This document shows, piece by piece, positions 35,280 to 44,535 of a stretch of 64,000 nucleotides of DNA (positions within the stretch are counted from its first letter, which is position 1; each line of letters begins with the position of its first letter). Below the pieces are notes generated by a model, which was given only the letters and a program-made list of their open reading frames with translations, searched no databases and was not told where the DNA came from. This DNA is from MGML01 sp034416335 (GTDB taxonomy: Bacteria; Chloroflexota; Dehalococcoidia; Dehalococcoidales; UBA2162), in assembly GCA_034416335.1 (NCBI GenBank), contig DAOULV010000030.1, forward strand, positions 156,737 to 220,736. Direction: 5' to 3'. The position numbers and the translations under genes were made by a program.

Positions 35280-35431
35280 ATTGGTATTCCTGATTTTTAT
35301 TATATCAGCATATAGAGTCGGCTTATAACCGGTTCCGGTTGCATCCGGTCTATTATTTCACTGTTAAGTAGGAAATGCTTGACGGGCTAGATCCGTATCC
35401 AATCAGAATTAAAGCGGTTGCATCCGGTTTT
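35280..35431. other. Spacer before MITE copy B
   Basis: No gene is seen. gttgcatccggt(c/t)t at about 35338-35352 recurs at about 35417-35431, a short direct repeat ending where copy B begins. Confidence 0.35.
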
Positions 35432-35619
35432 ATTACCTCAACCTCTTCCGTCTCCCACTCTTACATGAGGAGAGGGAAGACTTAAAAAGGAGCCTGTTTG
35501 CGGTCAGGATCTATCCGTAGGCGGTGTGGGAAGGTTCCGGGTATGGAAAAGGGGTGGGGGAAGGAAGCAAGAATCTCTCCTGGTCGTCCATTTCAGGTAA
35601 GGGAGAGGTTCTTTGTAAA
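35432..35619. repeat. MITE-like dispersed repeat, copy B
   Basis: 188 bp, matching copy A (11543-11729) end to end by hand, with the same TTTAC/GTAAA-type ends, inner gaggagaggg hairpin arm, ggaaggttccgggtatggaaaa block and ttcaggtaagggagaggttct end. It is noncoding. Confidence 0.7.
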
Positions 35620-35715
35620 TGCGTATAGCTATTTGATAACCTTTGGTTTTGGTTTATAAAAACAATAGAGCTTGAGATTCGAAAAAGTACTGACCAATCG
35701 AACCTGATGCAACTA

Positions 35716-37998
35716 TCATACTTTTTGTTTTTTCTTCAGGGTATAGAATCCACCGGCCAGAATAAGTACCACCAGGCATATGCCAACAATGATTATAATC
35801 TCCATAGCTGATACATTATTGCCCGCCTGTTCTTCATCCGATGCTGTTGGAGAGATGTTTATTCCCATTGAGCCGAAGCTGACGGCAGGAAATTCGTCGA
35901 GGGGATTGGCCTTCCCTATCCTGATTTCTCCTTCCGGATCTACTACCATCGAAAAAACTGTGAAATGGTTCACCAGCGCGGTCAGGGTGACCGAATCGTC
36001 CTGATTGTAGACCACGTCTATTCCTTCTACGGCTGTCCACCTTACCCCATTCCAGAATGCAAGTTTCAACTCTTCGGGGGGCGTATCGGGTGGCAGCATA
36101 CCGGCATCGATATTAAACTCAAGAATGACCTGATTGAGAAACCCTTCCTGCACCGGGTTACCATCTGCATCGTTTGCCTCCACGGTAAATCCCATCACCA
36201 GGTCAGTATTATCGGGAGGTGCAATCTGCTGGACAAGGTCATCTTTATTCGAAATAGCCGCCGCTTTTACTTTTGCCCCCGAGGGCAGAGTACCTGCCGG
36301 CACGGCCACATGAGCTTTCGAACCGTCGGATGACACGGTATCCAACGTTACCTCCTGAGTATCCGAAGTCTCTGCAACACTGATATTCTCTTCCTGTACT
36401 TCAGGTGTGACGGTAGCGAAGGCTGCCGCTCCGCTGGTGAGATCGCCGCTGTCTTGAAGAGTGACAATAGCCAGCATGCCTGTTGTGATATCTGCCCTGC
36501 CGCTGAAATCAACCTGCCAGGTCCCGTCCGAGCCGATTACTATATCTGTTTGCACCGCTGCTATTTGAAAATCTAATTCTTCCATATCAAAGTTACCGAC
36601 AAACAGTTGTAGTGTGTCTCCGGGAGAACCGGTGCCGCTGACCCGTTCGGTGTCCTGATTTACGCTGTCGATGGACATGTCTGCAATAATGCCGGTTAAA
36701 ACCGTTTTTCCTCGTGTCAATGTCACTTCCATCCCGGGTTCCAGAGTTATCCCCATGGTCGGATAAGGTTCTATTCCCCACAGAGCGTCACCGAAGTAAC
36801 TGGCTGTTTGAGTATCGGTGAAGAGTATATCTCCTCCCGGCGCCGAACGAACAGTAAGGTTCACTTCAGTGTTGTATCCGAGACCCTCGGCGCATATGTA
36901 GTCCACATTGAGAAGGATGGCAAAGTGTGGCCTATCCGGTACCGGTTTAGGCCACATGTCTCCGGTAGTACCCCGGTCTTTGTTGGTCGGATTATATAGA
37001 ACGTCAAAATCCGGGTTATTAAGAACAGGTACGCTTTGCGTTGAACTCCCTATGTCGAAATAGCTTTCATCGGTGATATCGATTCCCTCGGCTCCTAAAT
37101 TTATTTCCCAGTGGCCGAAACTGTCTACAATAAACCTGGGATCGTATTGAGGATGAATCCGGGGTAATCGAACAGGGTTCCCGGCATTATAGATAGGCTC
37201 GGTCTGCTGGAGGTGGTTTTGTCCTTCTGCCCATACCATCAGGCTGAATCCCGCTCCCGGAGCCCCGGTCCCCCGCACTATGTCATTTTGCGTATCTACC
37301 TCGTCGATACTGCACGGGAGGACAACATGGGATACCGTACATTCACCGTCGGTCACCGTAACTTCCATCCCCGGAGAAAGATAGATAGGAATACCCCAGG
37401 CGGAAAGCCGCCAGAAATAAGTATCGTCCGGTTCCCGCCATTCAAGGTGGTCTTCTTCCGGAGATGATTCGGTAGCCTGAGCTAATATCGTCCCGCCTGG
37501 AGCCGACCGAATGGTCATAGTTGCTCCACTCGAAGGATTAAACCTGAATCCTACGATATCTCCTAAAAAAGGGACTACAGAGATAAATGGCGGCGCAGAA
37601 ACATCATTCGTCAATAGAATGATATACTGACCTGCATCACCGTCGGATTCGGTAATATTGATCTCAAGGTAGAGCCATGTATCGCACTTTCCAAGGGGAA
37701 AATTCAGAGTCCCTCCGCTTGCCACCGGAATACCGTTGACGGTTATCACGGCTCCCGGGTCTTCGGCGACCGGCGTTACACTGATTTGATTCGGGTTGTA
37801 TGAATACGATGCTCCGTACTTGCGGTTGTCACCGGTCGGTACAGGCCCGGGTTCCCACTTGCTGGGCTCAGGAGTAATGGTGAGTGAAGCTAATGACGCG
37901 TCGTGCGCTAAGTCCTGAGCTGAGGAGTGTTCCGGGACTGAAATCAGGAGCCACGCAGATATTAAAACTAGGGTGATTGATAATAGGTACTTATTCAT
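35716..37998 (-). CDS. Large membrane-anchored exoprotein with cadherin-like and repeated beta modules
   Basis: 760 residues from the ATG at 37998, which has a GAAAGG site; upstream in-frame starts lack one and would precede the signal peptide. Order: signal peptide; a cadherin-like beta-sandwich module (~30-130, ASLASLTITPEPSKWEPG); two related beta modules (each has PGMEVT, then SID-V...V-GTG-PG); a region like ZU5/surface-lectin modules (AHVAVPAGTLPSGAKV, WNGVRWTAVEG, VNHFTVFSMV); and a C-terminal TM helix (MEIIIIVGICLVVLILAGGF) with KKKQKV. It is cell-surface; the ligand is unknown. Confidence 0.8.
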   Translation of the reverse strand: MNKYLLSITLVLISAWLLISVPEHSSAQDLAHDASLASLTITPEPSKWEPGPVPTGDNRKYGASYSYNPNQISVTPVAEDPGAVITVNGIPVASGGTLNFPLGKCDTWLYLEINITESDGDAGQYIILLTNDVSAPPFISVVPFLGDIVGFRFNPSSGATMTIRSAPGGTILAQATESSPEEDHLEWREPDDTYFWRLSAWGIPIYLSPGMEVTVTDGECTVSHVVLPCSIDEVDTQNDIVRGTGAPGAGFSLMVWAEGQNHLQQTEPIYNAGNPVRLPRIHPQYDPRFIVDSFGHWEINLGAEGIDITDESYFDIGSSTQSVPVLNNPDFDVLYNPTNKDRGTTGDMWPKPVPDRPHFAILLNVDYICAEGLGYNTEVNLTVRSAPGGDILFTDTQTASYFGDALWGIEPYPTMGITLEPGMEVTLTRGKTVLTGIIADMSIDSVNQDTERVSGTGSPGDTLQLFVGNFDMEELDFQIAAVQTDIVIGSDGTWQVDFSGRADITTGMLAIVTLQDSGDLTSGAAAFATVTPEVQEENISVAETSDTQEVTLDTVSSDGSKAHVAVPAGTLPSGAKVKAAAISNKDDLVQQIAPPDNTDLVMGFTVEANDADGNPVQEGFLNQVILEFNIDAGMLPPDTPPEELKLAFWNGVRWTAVEGIDVVYNQDDSVTLTALVNHFTVFSMVVDPEGEIRIGKANPLDEFPAVSFGSMGINISPTASDEEQAGNNVSAMEIIIIVGICLVVLILAGGFYTLKKKQKV

Positions 37999-38073
37999 GA
38001 CATGCCTTTCAGAAAACTGCACTATTCTGCACAAACAGGTGATAATGTTGTTGACCATTAACTGTTTTAACAT

Positions 38074-38332
38074 TCTAGACCCGTGAGATTAAAGTTTCAA
38101 TATCTCCGAGAATCACATACGGTTTCTCCTTCTCCCTCCGGCCCCACCCCTGGATTCCCGCCTGCGCGGGAATGACGAAAGAGGATGCGGGGATGACACA
38201 GGGGAGCGTGAGAATGGGAAAGATGTGCAGGCATCCGGGTTTACCAACCAGGAGTGAATAATAAGAGAGTTTAAGTAATGCCGGTTCTGTATATTGTATG
38301 TAATTAAAACATCGGGTATTATAAGAACGATT
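38074..38332. repeat. Intergenic spacer with a palindromic repeat unit
   Basis: At about 38151-38177 lies ggattcccgcctgcgcggga followed by atgacg, a hairpin of the same kind as that at about 11760. The rest holds no gene. Confidence 0.5.
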
Positions 38333-38716
38333 ATGGCACGAATTATTACCATCAGTACGGGCAATGTGAGACTGGAAGCCGAGCTTAACGATACCGACAC
38401 AGCGAATGCTATCTGGGACTCGCTTCCTTATGAAGCCCAGGGAAGTATGTGGGGAGACGAGCTCTATTTCCCGATACCGGAAGAACTGGGACTGCAACTG
38501 GAGGAGGGGAAGGAAGTTGTCGAGGCGGGCGACCTGGGTTACTGGCCGGTGGGGAATGCTTTCTGTATTTTTTACGGGCCCACGCCCGCCAGCATAGACG
38601 AAGCGCCAAGGCCTGCTTCACCGGTTACCGTTTTCGGCAGGGTACTGCAGGATGTCGACAGGTTACACGAAGTAAGAGCCGGCGTGACGGTGTTTGTAGA
38701 TAAAATGAACCGGTAA
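38333..38716 (+). CDS. Cyclophilin-like fold protein
   Basis: 127 residues from the ATG at 38333. ARIITISTGNVRLEAELNDTDTA, then WDSLPYEAQGSMWGDELYFPIP, and later GYWPVGNAFCIFYGPTP fit the small cyclophilin-like family (TM1367 type), which has a cyclophilin-like barrel but is not shown to have isomerase activity. Upstream in-frame codons from 38294 are possible but unlikely. The ribosome site is weak. It is convergent with ktrA (gap 28 bases). Confidence 0.78.
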   Translation: MARIITISTGNVRLEAELNDTDTANAIWDSLPYEAQGSMWGDELYFPIPEELGLQLEEGKEVVEAGDLGYWPVGNAFCIFYGPTPASIDEAPRPASPVTVFGRVLQDVDRLHEVRAGVTVFVDKMNR

Positions 38717-38744
38717 GCGGACGAACCGGACAAAAGACCGGCAA

Positions 38745-39428
38745 CTATTTCCCGTTAGCTTTCTTTTCTCTTAAGTCCTCTAGCATCTTTACCAGTTTAT
38801 CGTCACTCCCCGAGAAAATTACGATATCATCGGATTGCAGCACCTCCGCTTTATCGGGGGTAACAATGACTTCGTTCTCACGCTGTATCAAGAGCGCCGC
38901 CACTTCCCATTTGCCGGTCCTGCCGATTTCAAGCGCGGACAGACTTTTTCCAGCCAGGTGCGGAGGGACCTTGTATTTAGTAATTCCATAGCTGGGAGTT
39001 ATCGTCATGTAGTCGGACACTTCGGTCAGCATAATTCCATGAGCGACCCTGCTTCCCATCTCTCTTTCTGCATAGACTACGTAATCAGCGCCGATTTTTT
39101 CAAGAATACTGCCATGAAGCTCATCATTTGCCCTGGCGATAACATAATCTACACCCAGCTTTTTCAGCAATATTGTAGTCAGCACGCTGCTCTCGATGGC
39201 AGAACCTATGGCAACGATAGCTATATCAAAGCTGGCTATTCCGAGTTCAGTGAGAAGGGCTTCATTGACAGAGTCTCCCTGAACAGCGTGTGTTAAGAGC
39301 GACGCAACATTCTGTACCTTCGTCTCGTCTTTATCTATGGCCAGCACATCGTGCCCTTCCGACGACAGGGTAGTGGCGAGACTTATTCCGAATCTCCCCA
39401 GGCCAATTACCGCTATTTGCTTTTTCAT
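38745..39428 (-). CDS. ktrA: Potassium uptake regulatory subunit KtrA/TrkA
   Basis: 227 residues from ATG 39428, which has GGAGG 5 bases upstream; the frame stays open much further upstream but without a start signal. The Rossmann/RCK-N domain has GLGRFG, VLAIDKDE and DYVIARAND; an RCK-C domain follows (~140-220, MTITPSYGITKYKVPP, then SDDIVIFSGSDDKLVKM). RCK proteins gate potassium channels or transporters by nucleotides (ATP/NAD, and c-di-AMP at RCK-C). It lies directly behind the pore subunit gene. Confidence 0.93.
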   Translation of the reverse strand: MKKQIAVIGLGRFGISLATTLSSEGHDVLAIDKDETKVQNVASLLTHAVQGDSVNEALLTELGIASFDIAIVAIGSAIESSVLTTILLKKLGVDYVIARANDELHGSILEKIGADYVVYAEREMGSRVAHGIMLTEVSDYMTITPSYGITKYKVPPHLAGKSLSALEIGRTGKWEVAALLIQRENEVIVTPDKAEVLQSDDIVIFSGSDDKLVKMLEDLREKKANGK

Positions 39429-39442
39429 ACTGCCTCCTGAAA

Positions 39443-40867
39443 TCAGCCTATTCTTATTATCTCCTCTGGATAGGTATAGGCTGTCGTTTTCTGTCTTTGG
39501 ATTAATGCTAACGCCAGGGTTAAAGGCCCCAGACGACCGACGAACATAGTGAAGGTGATTATCAATCTTCCGGCGAGTGATAAGTCCGGAGTTATTCCGG
39601 TGGAAAGGCCTACCGTTCCGAAGGCCGAAATAGTTTCGAACAGGAGGTTCAGGAAACGGAACTTTTCGGTTATTGTCAATATGAAAACTATGAGAGAGAT
39701 AAAAGCCAGTGATACCATAATGATGGTAAGTGCCCGGTGTATCTGCGATGTACTGAAGCGCCTGCCGAATGCGCCGGCATATTCTCTGCCGCGCAGGGAA
39801 CTCCATATGGTAGCTATGATGATGCCGAAGGTATTTACTTTTATACCTCCGGCAGTCGAACCCGAAGCAGCTCCGACGAACATAAACAGCATGGTAAAGA
39901 ACAGGACGTAATCCGCCATGTTTGCCACGTTTATGGTACTGAAGCCAGCGGTCCTCGCCGTTACCGACTGGAAGAAGGCGTTAAGCATCTTCTGGGGTAC
40001 TGACATCAAGCCGATGGTATCGGGGTCGTTTAGCTCGGTAAAAAACACCAGGATGAAGCCGAATATCAGCAGCGTCGCAGTTACGGTAAGAACAATTTTG
40101 CTGTCGAGCGACAGTCTGCGCCATTTTCTGGAGCCGGCTATATCGGATAATACAAGGAAACTAATCCCGCCGAGTATTATCAGGGCTGCCGTTGTGATAA
40201 GCACGAGTGGAACATCATAGTGAGCTGAAAGACTCCTGAAGCCGCCGAATAAATCGAAACCGGCATTGTTAAAAGCTGAAACCGACTGAAAAACGGATAT
40301 CCAGGCGGCCTTTCCGCCGGAATAACGGGTGGAGAAATGGAAGAACATTATTATTGCTCCCAGAATTTCCGCCGTAATGGTAAATACGGCCATCCGCTTT
40401 ACTATGGTAATAAGACCGCCAAGCCGGGTCAGCCCCATAGATTCGCTGATAAGCAATCTCTCCTGGAGTCCGATACGCCTTCCGAAAGCGAGCATAAATA
40501 TCGTGGCGCTGGTCATAAAACCGAACCCGCCTAACTGGATGAGTATCAGGATTATCGCCTGTCCGAACGGACTCCAGTAATCAGCCGTATCCGCAACGAC
40601 CAGCCCGGTAACACAGACTGCCGACGTGGAGGTGAACAAGGCATCGACAAGCGGCGTGACAATTCCCGATTTCGATGATACGGGCAGGATAAGTAACAGA
40701 GTCCCGAGAATTATCAATCCGAGGAAACCGTAGACGAGAATCAGAGACGAAGAACTGCCGGTCTTTGCCCTGGGTAAAGTCGGGAGGAGAACACGCCAGG
40801 GTCTATTACGCTGCCTTGCCGGTCGGTAAAATCTATCTCCGGGTTTTTGTGAATAACCTTCCTGCAA
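39443..40867 (-). CDS. ktrB: Potassium uptake pore subunit KtrB/TrkH
   Basis: Up to 474 residues with a basic N-terminal tail of about 45 residues. The four pore loops with selectivity-filter Gly are visible: TSTSAVCVTGLVV, FQSVSAFNNAGFD, SVTARTAGFST, and TISAFGTVGLSTG. It pairs with KtrA 14 bases downstream to make a cation-driven potassium transporter. The listed start is TTG 40867 (CGCTGGAAAGAG upstream); a later start is possible. The 148 bases upstream contain a small hairpin (gcgggtaacccgc). Confidence 0.92.
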   Translation of the reverse strand: MQEGYSQKPGDRFYRPARQRNRPWRVLLPTLPRAKTGSSSSLILVYGFLGLIILGTLLLILPVSSKSGIVTPLVDALFTSTSAVCVTGLVVADTADYWSPFGQAIILILIQLGGFGFMTSATIFMLAFGRRIGLQERLLISESMGLTRLGGLITIVKRMAVFTITAEILGAIIMFFHFSTRYSGGKAAWISVFQSVSAFNNAGFDLFGGFRSLSAHYDVPLVLITTAALIILGGISFLVLSDIAGSRKWRRLSLDSKIVLTVTATLLIFGFILVFFTELNDPDTIGLMSVPQKMLNAFFQSVTARTAGFSTINVANMADYVLFFTMLFMFVGAASGSTAGGIKVNTFGIIIATIWSSLRGREYAGAFGRRFSTSQIHRALTIIMVSLAFISLIVFILTITEKFRFLNLLFETISAFGTVGLSTGITPDLSLAGRLIITFTMFVGRLGPLTLALALIQRQKTTAYTYPEEIIRIG

Positions 40868-41015
40868 TATGTGACTCTTTCCAGCGGGTTACCCGCGATA
40901 AGCAGAATATTATCCAGACAAGTTTTCTGTATTATAGTTCTTATCACTGCATGTGTATATAGTATCCAAATCGGGTAGTGCCAGATAATTCCGATGGTCT
41001 CTACCAGGGTGATTG

Positions 41016-41330
41016 CTATTTATCCCGTTTATCTTTTAAAGCCCCCGTCTTATCGAGAGAATTGGTGAAGATGTCATTAATATTACCGATATCCATTCCG
41101 TGAATTGCTACCAGTTTGCTGCGTGACGATGTGCCTTTTAGAATTTCTATCCGGCTTTTTGCTATTCCGAGGATACCCGCCAGGTATTTGGCCAGTGCTT
41201 CATTGGCTTTGCCTTTTTCAGGCCGGGCGGTGATTTTTACATTCAGAATACCGCCGTCATATCCGGTCACCGTGTTTTTGGCGGCGCCGGGATGTACGCG
41301 GACGTTCAGTTTTACCTTATCTTCTTTCAT
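41016..41330 (-). CDS. DUF167/YggU family protein
   Basis: 104 residues: VKLNVRVHPGAAKNTVTG, LNVKITARPEKGKANEAL, then GILGIAKSRIEILKGTSSRSKL is the full DUF167 pattern. The function is unknown. It lies 5 bases behind the isochorismatase-like gene, so it is probably cotranscribed. Confidence 0.9.
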   Translation of the reverse strand: MKEDKVKLNVRVHPGAAKNTVTGYDGGILNVKITARPEKGKANEALAKYLAGILGIAKSRIEILKGTSSRSKLVAIHGMDIGNINDIFTNSLDKTGALKDKRDK

Positions 41331-41335
41331 ATAGT

Positions 41336-41875
41336 CTACTTAATAAGGGCGCTTATTTCCCTGAATTTTTCGTGTTTGGCGGTACCCAACAGCTCGAAAA
41401 GGACCATTTCGGTAGTGGCAGGCATAATTCCTTCCAGTCCCATCCTTGTCAGTGCGGTATCTCGATTAGCGGCTGTCCGGGACGAAACACAACCGGTTAC
41501 CACCTGTACTTCATAACCCATATCCGCCAGGTCAAGGGCAGTCTGGTAAACACAGATGTGCGTCTCGATGCCGCAAATCAGTACCTGGTTGCGTTTCAGT
41601 TCCTCGAGCCTATCAAGAAAGGTTTTTTCTTTACAGCAACTGAAGTCGTACTTTACTATGGGGTCGATATCCGGCAGCAGGGACGATATTTCGGGTAGGG
41701 TCGGCCCGAGACCCGAGGGATTCTGTTCGGTCAGAATTACCGGGATATCGAGTATCCCGATTCCTTTTATCAGCCTGACCGTGTTGGCGGATAGGTCTTC
41801 TTTTTCATGTATTACCCGGAAAAGTTTTTCCTGAATATCGATGATAATAAGAATGGTGTCCTGAGCTGCAAACAT
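41336..41875 (-). CDS. Isochorismatase-family hydrolase
   Basis: 179 residues from the ATG at 41875, which has GAGGTG 7 bases upstream; the open frame continues to 41965 without a good start. Asp in IIIDIQEKLF, Lys in DPIVKYDFSCC and Cys in CGIETHICVYQ supply the expected Asp-Lys-Cys catalytic triad of the cysteine hydrolase fold. Family substrates include isochorismate, nicotinamide and others; this short form cannot be assigned. Confidence 0.88.
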   Translation of the reverse strand: MFAAQDTILIIIDIQEKLFRVIHEKEDLSANTVRLIKGIGILDIPVILTEQNPSGLGPTLPEISSLLPDIDPIVKYDFSCCKEKTFLDRLEELKRNQVLICGIETHICVYQTALDLADMGYEVQVVTGCVSSRTAANRDTALTRMGLEGIMPATTEMVLFELLGTAKHEKFREISALIK

Positions 41876-42139
41876 TCTTTCACCTCGCCATAGTGCTGTC
41901 GGAGTATTTCCGCCGGGTATTATTATGACACAGTTTAGTGAATTTTTCCCGAGTTCTGTTTGCATTAGGTTTCACTGGATTCCGGCTACCGCTTCAAGTG
42001 CAGGACAAGCAACGCCAGGATGAGTTCCATTTTCTTAAACATCAGTTCGGAGAATGTCGCGTGGTGTTTTTGCTGCGACTTGAACACGCATAATGCACTG
42101 TGTTAAGGGAATAAAATCTGGAGTTGCTACTTAGATTAG
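41876..42139. other. Spacer, no gene
   Basis: Intergenic. It contains a ctggattccggctaccgcttcaag stretch (about 41979), possibly a decayed member of the short palindrome family. Confidence 0.35.
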
Positions 42140-43927
42140 TTAAGAATTATCCTCGATGTCCTCATACAGCGGTATGGTGAAGAAGAAGGAGGAGCCCCTG
42201 CCGGGAGTACTCTCAGCCCAGATTATTCCGTTTTGCAGTTCTAAGAACATCTTACTCAATGCCAGCCCTATTCCTATTCCCCCGAGTCTCTCTCCCTCAG
42301 TCACATTACGTCGATACGGATCAAAAAGGTTTTCCATCCGGTCTTTGTCTATGCCACTCCCGGTATCTTTGACCTGTACTAATACGACCTTCCGGTTGTT
42401 CTTACTTGCTCTAACAGTAACCTGCCCTTCTTCCGTATATTTAATCGCGTTTCCTATTAGATTTCTCAGTACCTGACGTAAGCGGTTACCGTCCCCTGAA
42501 ACCAAAGGTAATTCAGGTACATCCATTACTAAAGAAATTCCTTTATCCTGAGCTGCTGTACCAAAATAATCCACGACTTCTCTAATAAGTCCCGACATAT
42601 CCAACGGTTGTAAATAAACCTCAAGAGTACCTGTCTCTCCGCGCGCCAGTTCTATCAAATCCACGACCCTCTGTGAAAGATATAAAGAAGACCGCCGTAT
42701 ATTACCGACTAAAGCTAACAAATTTTTTTCTTTTACCTCCGATTCAAGCAGCTCGCTGGCAGCCAGGATGGATGTTAACGGCGTATTCAATTCGTGCACA
42801 ATCGCACTGGTGTACATACTTCGCTTCTCGATCTCATCCTTAAGGTTATTGCTTAACCGACGCTCTCCTTCATAGAGAGTTTCGAGTTGCTGCTGGTGCA
42901 GCCTGCGCTCGGTTATGTCTCTAAGGACGATTAACCGACCGATGGGTACTCCCTGGTCGTTATGAATCAATGTCAAACTGATATCAAAGTAATGTTTTCC
43001 CTCAGATGTATTGAGACGGGACTCTCGATTTCCTTCCCAGTCGGTCTCCTTAATAATCCGTCCTAACTCCGGCCATGCAGCATCGATTTTCCCTCCCACC
43101 ACCGATGATTTATCACGTCCGGCTATACCGGCTGCGACGGGATTGATTTCTATTATGCAATTGTTATTATCCAATACCAGGATGCCATCGGGAATATTCT
43201 CTACCAGGGCCGTCTTTGCAACCGGTACTATATCAAAAAAACGGAAGCGGAAAATGACTATTGCGTAAGTAACACCGGTTACTGTTAACGCAAACGGAGT
43301 TATATCAAGACCTTCGGCAGGTAGAAGACCTAAAACGATGCCGGCGTGGCCAATAATGGGGAATAACGTGCCTAACAGTATCGCTACCATCGTTAACCGG
43401 CTAATATTGGGATTTGAAAGAGTATAGCGCCCCAGTAAAATAATACCTGCCAGCAAGAGTGAAAATATATAAACCGCCTGTAACCAGAACATCGGTCCGT
43501 GTGACCATACTACAAGAGCATCCGATGCACTTACGTTAGGCTGTATTACCATCCAGTCCCAGGCATACCATTGTCTGGTAAGAAAAATAACCAGAGTGAC
43601 ATATGGAACAGCTAAGAGCAGGAGAATATTCCGGGGGCGTTTCCACCATTTACTCCCGGTATAATCCAAGGCGAAAAACAGCCACGATATACTAATGGCA
43701 ACCGTAGTAAAATATAGAATTTTACTCAGCAGTACTTTTACAGAGAAATCAACAGCCGCTATATCAAAAGTGCGGATAATAATCCATACTGCGATAATCA
43801 GCATGAGGATAATAAAAGGCGAAGCTCCGGGAGCCGGACGTCTCGTCCAGATCACTGCAGCAATAATTAATGATACGATCACTAAAAAGAAGGATAGTAT
43901 CGAATCGGCGGAAAAACTAAAAAGCAT
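42140..43927 (-). CDS. Sensor histidine kinase with N-terminal 7TM domain and PAS
   Basis: 595 residues. The first ~220 form seven hydrophobic segments of the histidine-kinase N-terminal 7TM type (IWTRRPAPGASPF, LYFTTVAISISWLFFAL). A PAS domain follows (~230-350, ENIPDGILVLDNNNCIIEINP), then HisKA with His in SAIVHELNTPLTSIL, and an ATPase domain (NLIGNAIKYTEEGQ, DTGSGID, GIGLALSK). No receiver and no response regulator gene is adjacent, so it is an orphan kinase. The signal is unknown. Confidence 0.92.
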   Translation of the reverse strand: MLFSFSADSILSFFLVIVSLIIAAVIWTRRPAPGASPFIILMLIIAVWIIIRTFDIAAVDFSVKVLLSKILYFTTVAISISWLFFALDYTGSKWWKRPRNILLLLAVPYVTLVIFLTRQWYAWDWMVIQPNVSASDALVVWSHGPMFWLQAVYIFSLLLAGIILLGRYTLSNPNISRLTMVAILLGTLFPIIGHAGIVLGLLPAEGLDITPFALTVTGVTYAIVIFRFRFFDIVPVAKTALVENIPDGILVLDNNNCIIEINPVAAGIAGRDKSSVVGGKIDAAWPELGRIIKETDWEGNRESRLNTSEGKHYFDISLTLIHNDQGVPIGRLIVLRDITERRLHQQQLETLYEGERRLSNNLKDEIEKRSMYTSAIVHELNTPLTSILAASELLESEVKEKNLLALVGNIRRSSLYLSQRVVDLIELARGETGTLEVYLQPLDMSGLIREVVDYFGTAAQDKGISLVMDVPELPLVSGDGNRLRQVLRNLIGNAIKYTEEGQVTVRASKNNRKVVLVQVKDTGSGIDKDRMENLFDPYRRNVTEGERLGGIGIGLALSKMFLELQNGIIWAESTPGRGSSFFFTIPLYEDIEDNS

Positions 43928-44535
43928 GTTTCAGCACCTTATACATAATCTATCATCCTGAGTTCACAAATATACTTAATGTAATTCATAACTATATCGT
44001 TATTATTATACACTACGAACTATTTCCATCTCGAATGATATATATGAGTAAACGCCGGATACGGAGATTTTAGTAGAAGGTAATTAAAAGAGGAATCTAT
44101 AGAAACAGCTTCGCTTGCAGCCGACTACTTTATTTACCTCACCCTCTTCGTCTCCCTCTCCTACATGAGGAGAGGGAGAGACTTAAAACAGGTTTGTTTG
44201 CGGTCTGGATTTACCCGGTAGGCGGCGTGAGAGGGTTTCAGGCGCAGAAAAGGAGCGGGGGAAAGGAAGTATGAATCACTCTTAGTCTATTCGGTACCTG
44301 ATTACGCCAAGTCTTCGGCGAGCAGGCAAGTGATAGGGGCGAGCAGGAAATCGAGAGCAATTTCTATAAAAGGTTCTACTGCATTCCGGCGGAAGCCGGA
44401 ATGGATACTAATGTTATCGGAATTGATATTTGACTGGGATTAGGAGTTGAGACACGTGTTACTTCGTCCACCTGCGGCGGACTCGCAATGACAGTTGAAA
44501 TAGTTCTACTTGAATATGGTCGTTGTCTTGAGCCG
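43928..44535. repeat. Intergenic region with MITE-like copy C and short palindromes
   Basis: Copy C occupies about 44133-44288 and contains the clearest inner hairpin (ccctctcct-acatg-aggagaggg, perfect). It matches copies A and B until about 44288 and then diverges, so it is truncated on the right. Further right, cattccggcggaagccggaatg (44381-44402) is a perfect hairpin. No gene is seen. Confidence 0.65.

Noticed and set aside
40868..41015. c-di-AMP (ydaO-type) riboswitch before ktrB
   Set aside because: The position would fit, but the region is short and I could not find the conserved core; only a small hairpin is visible.
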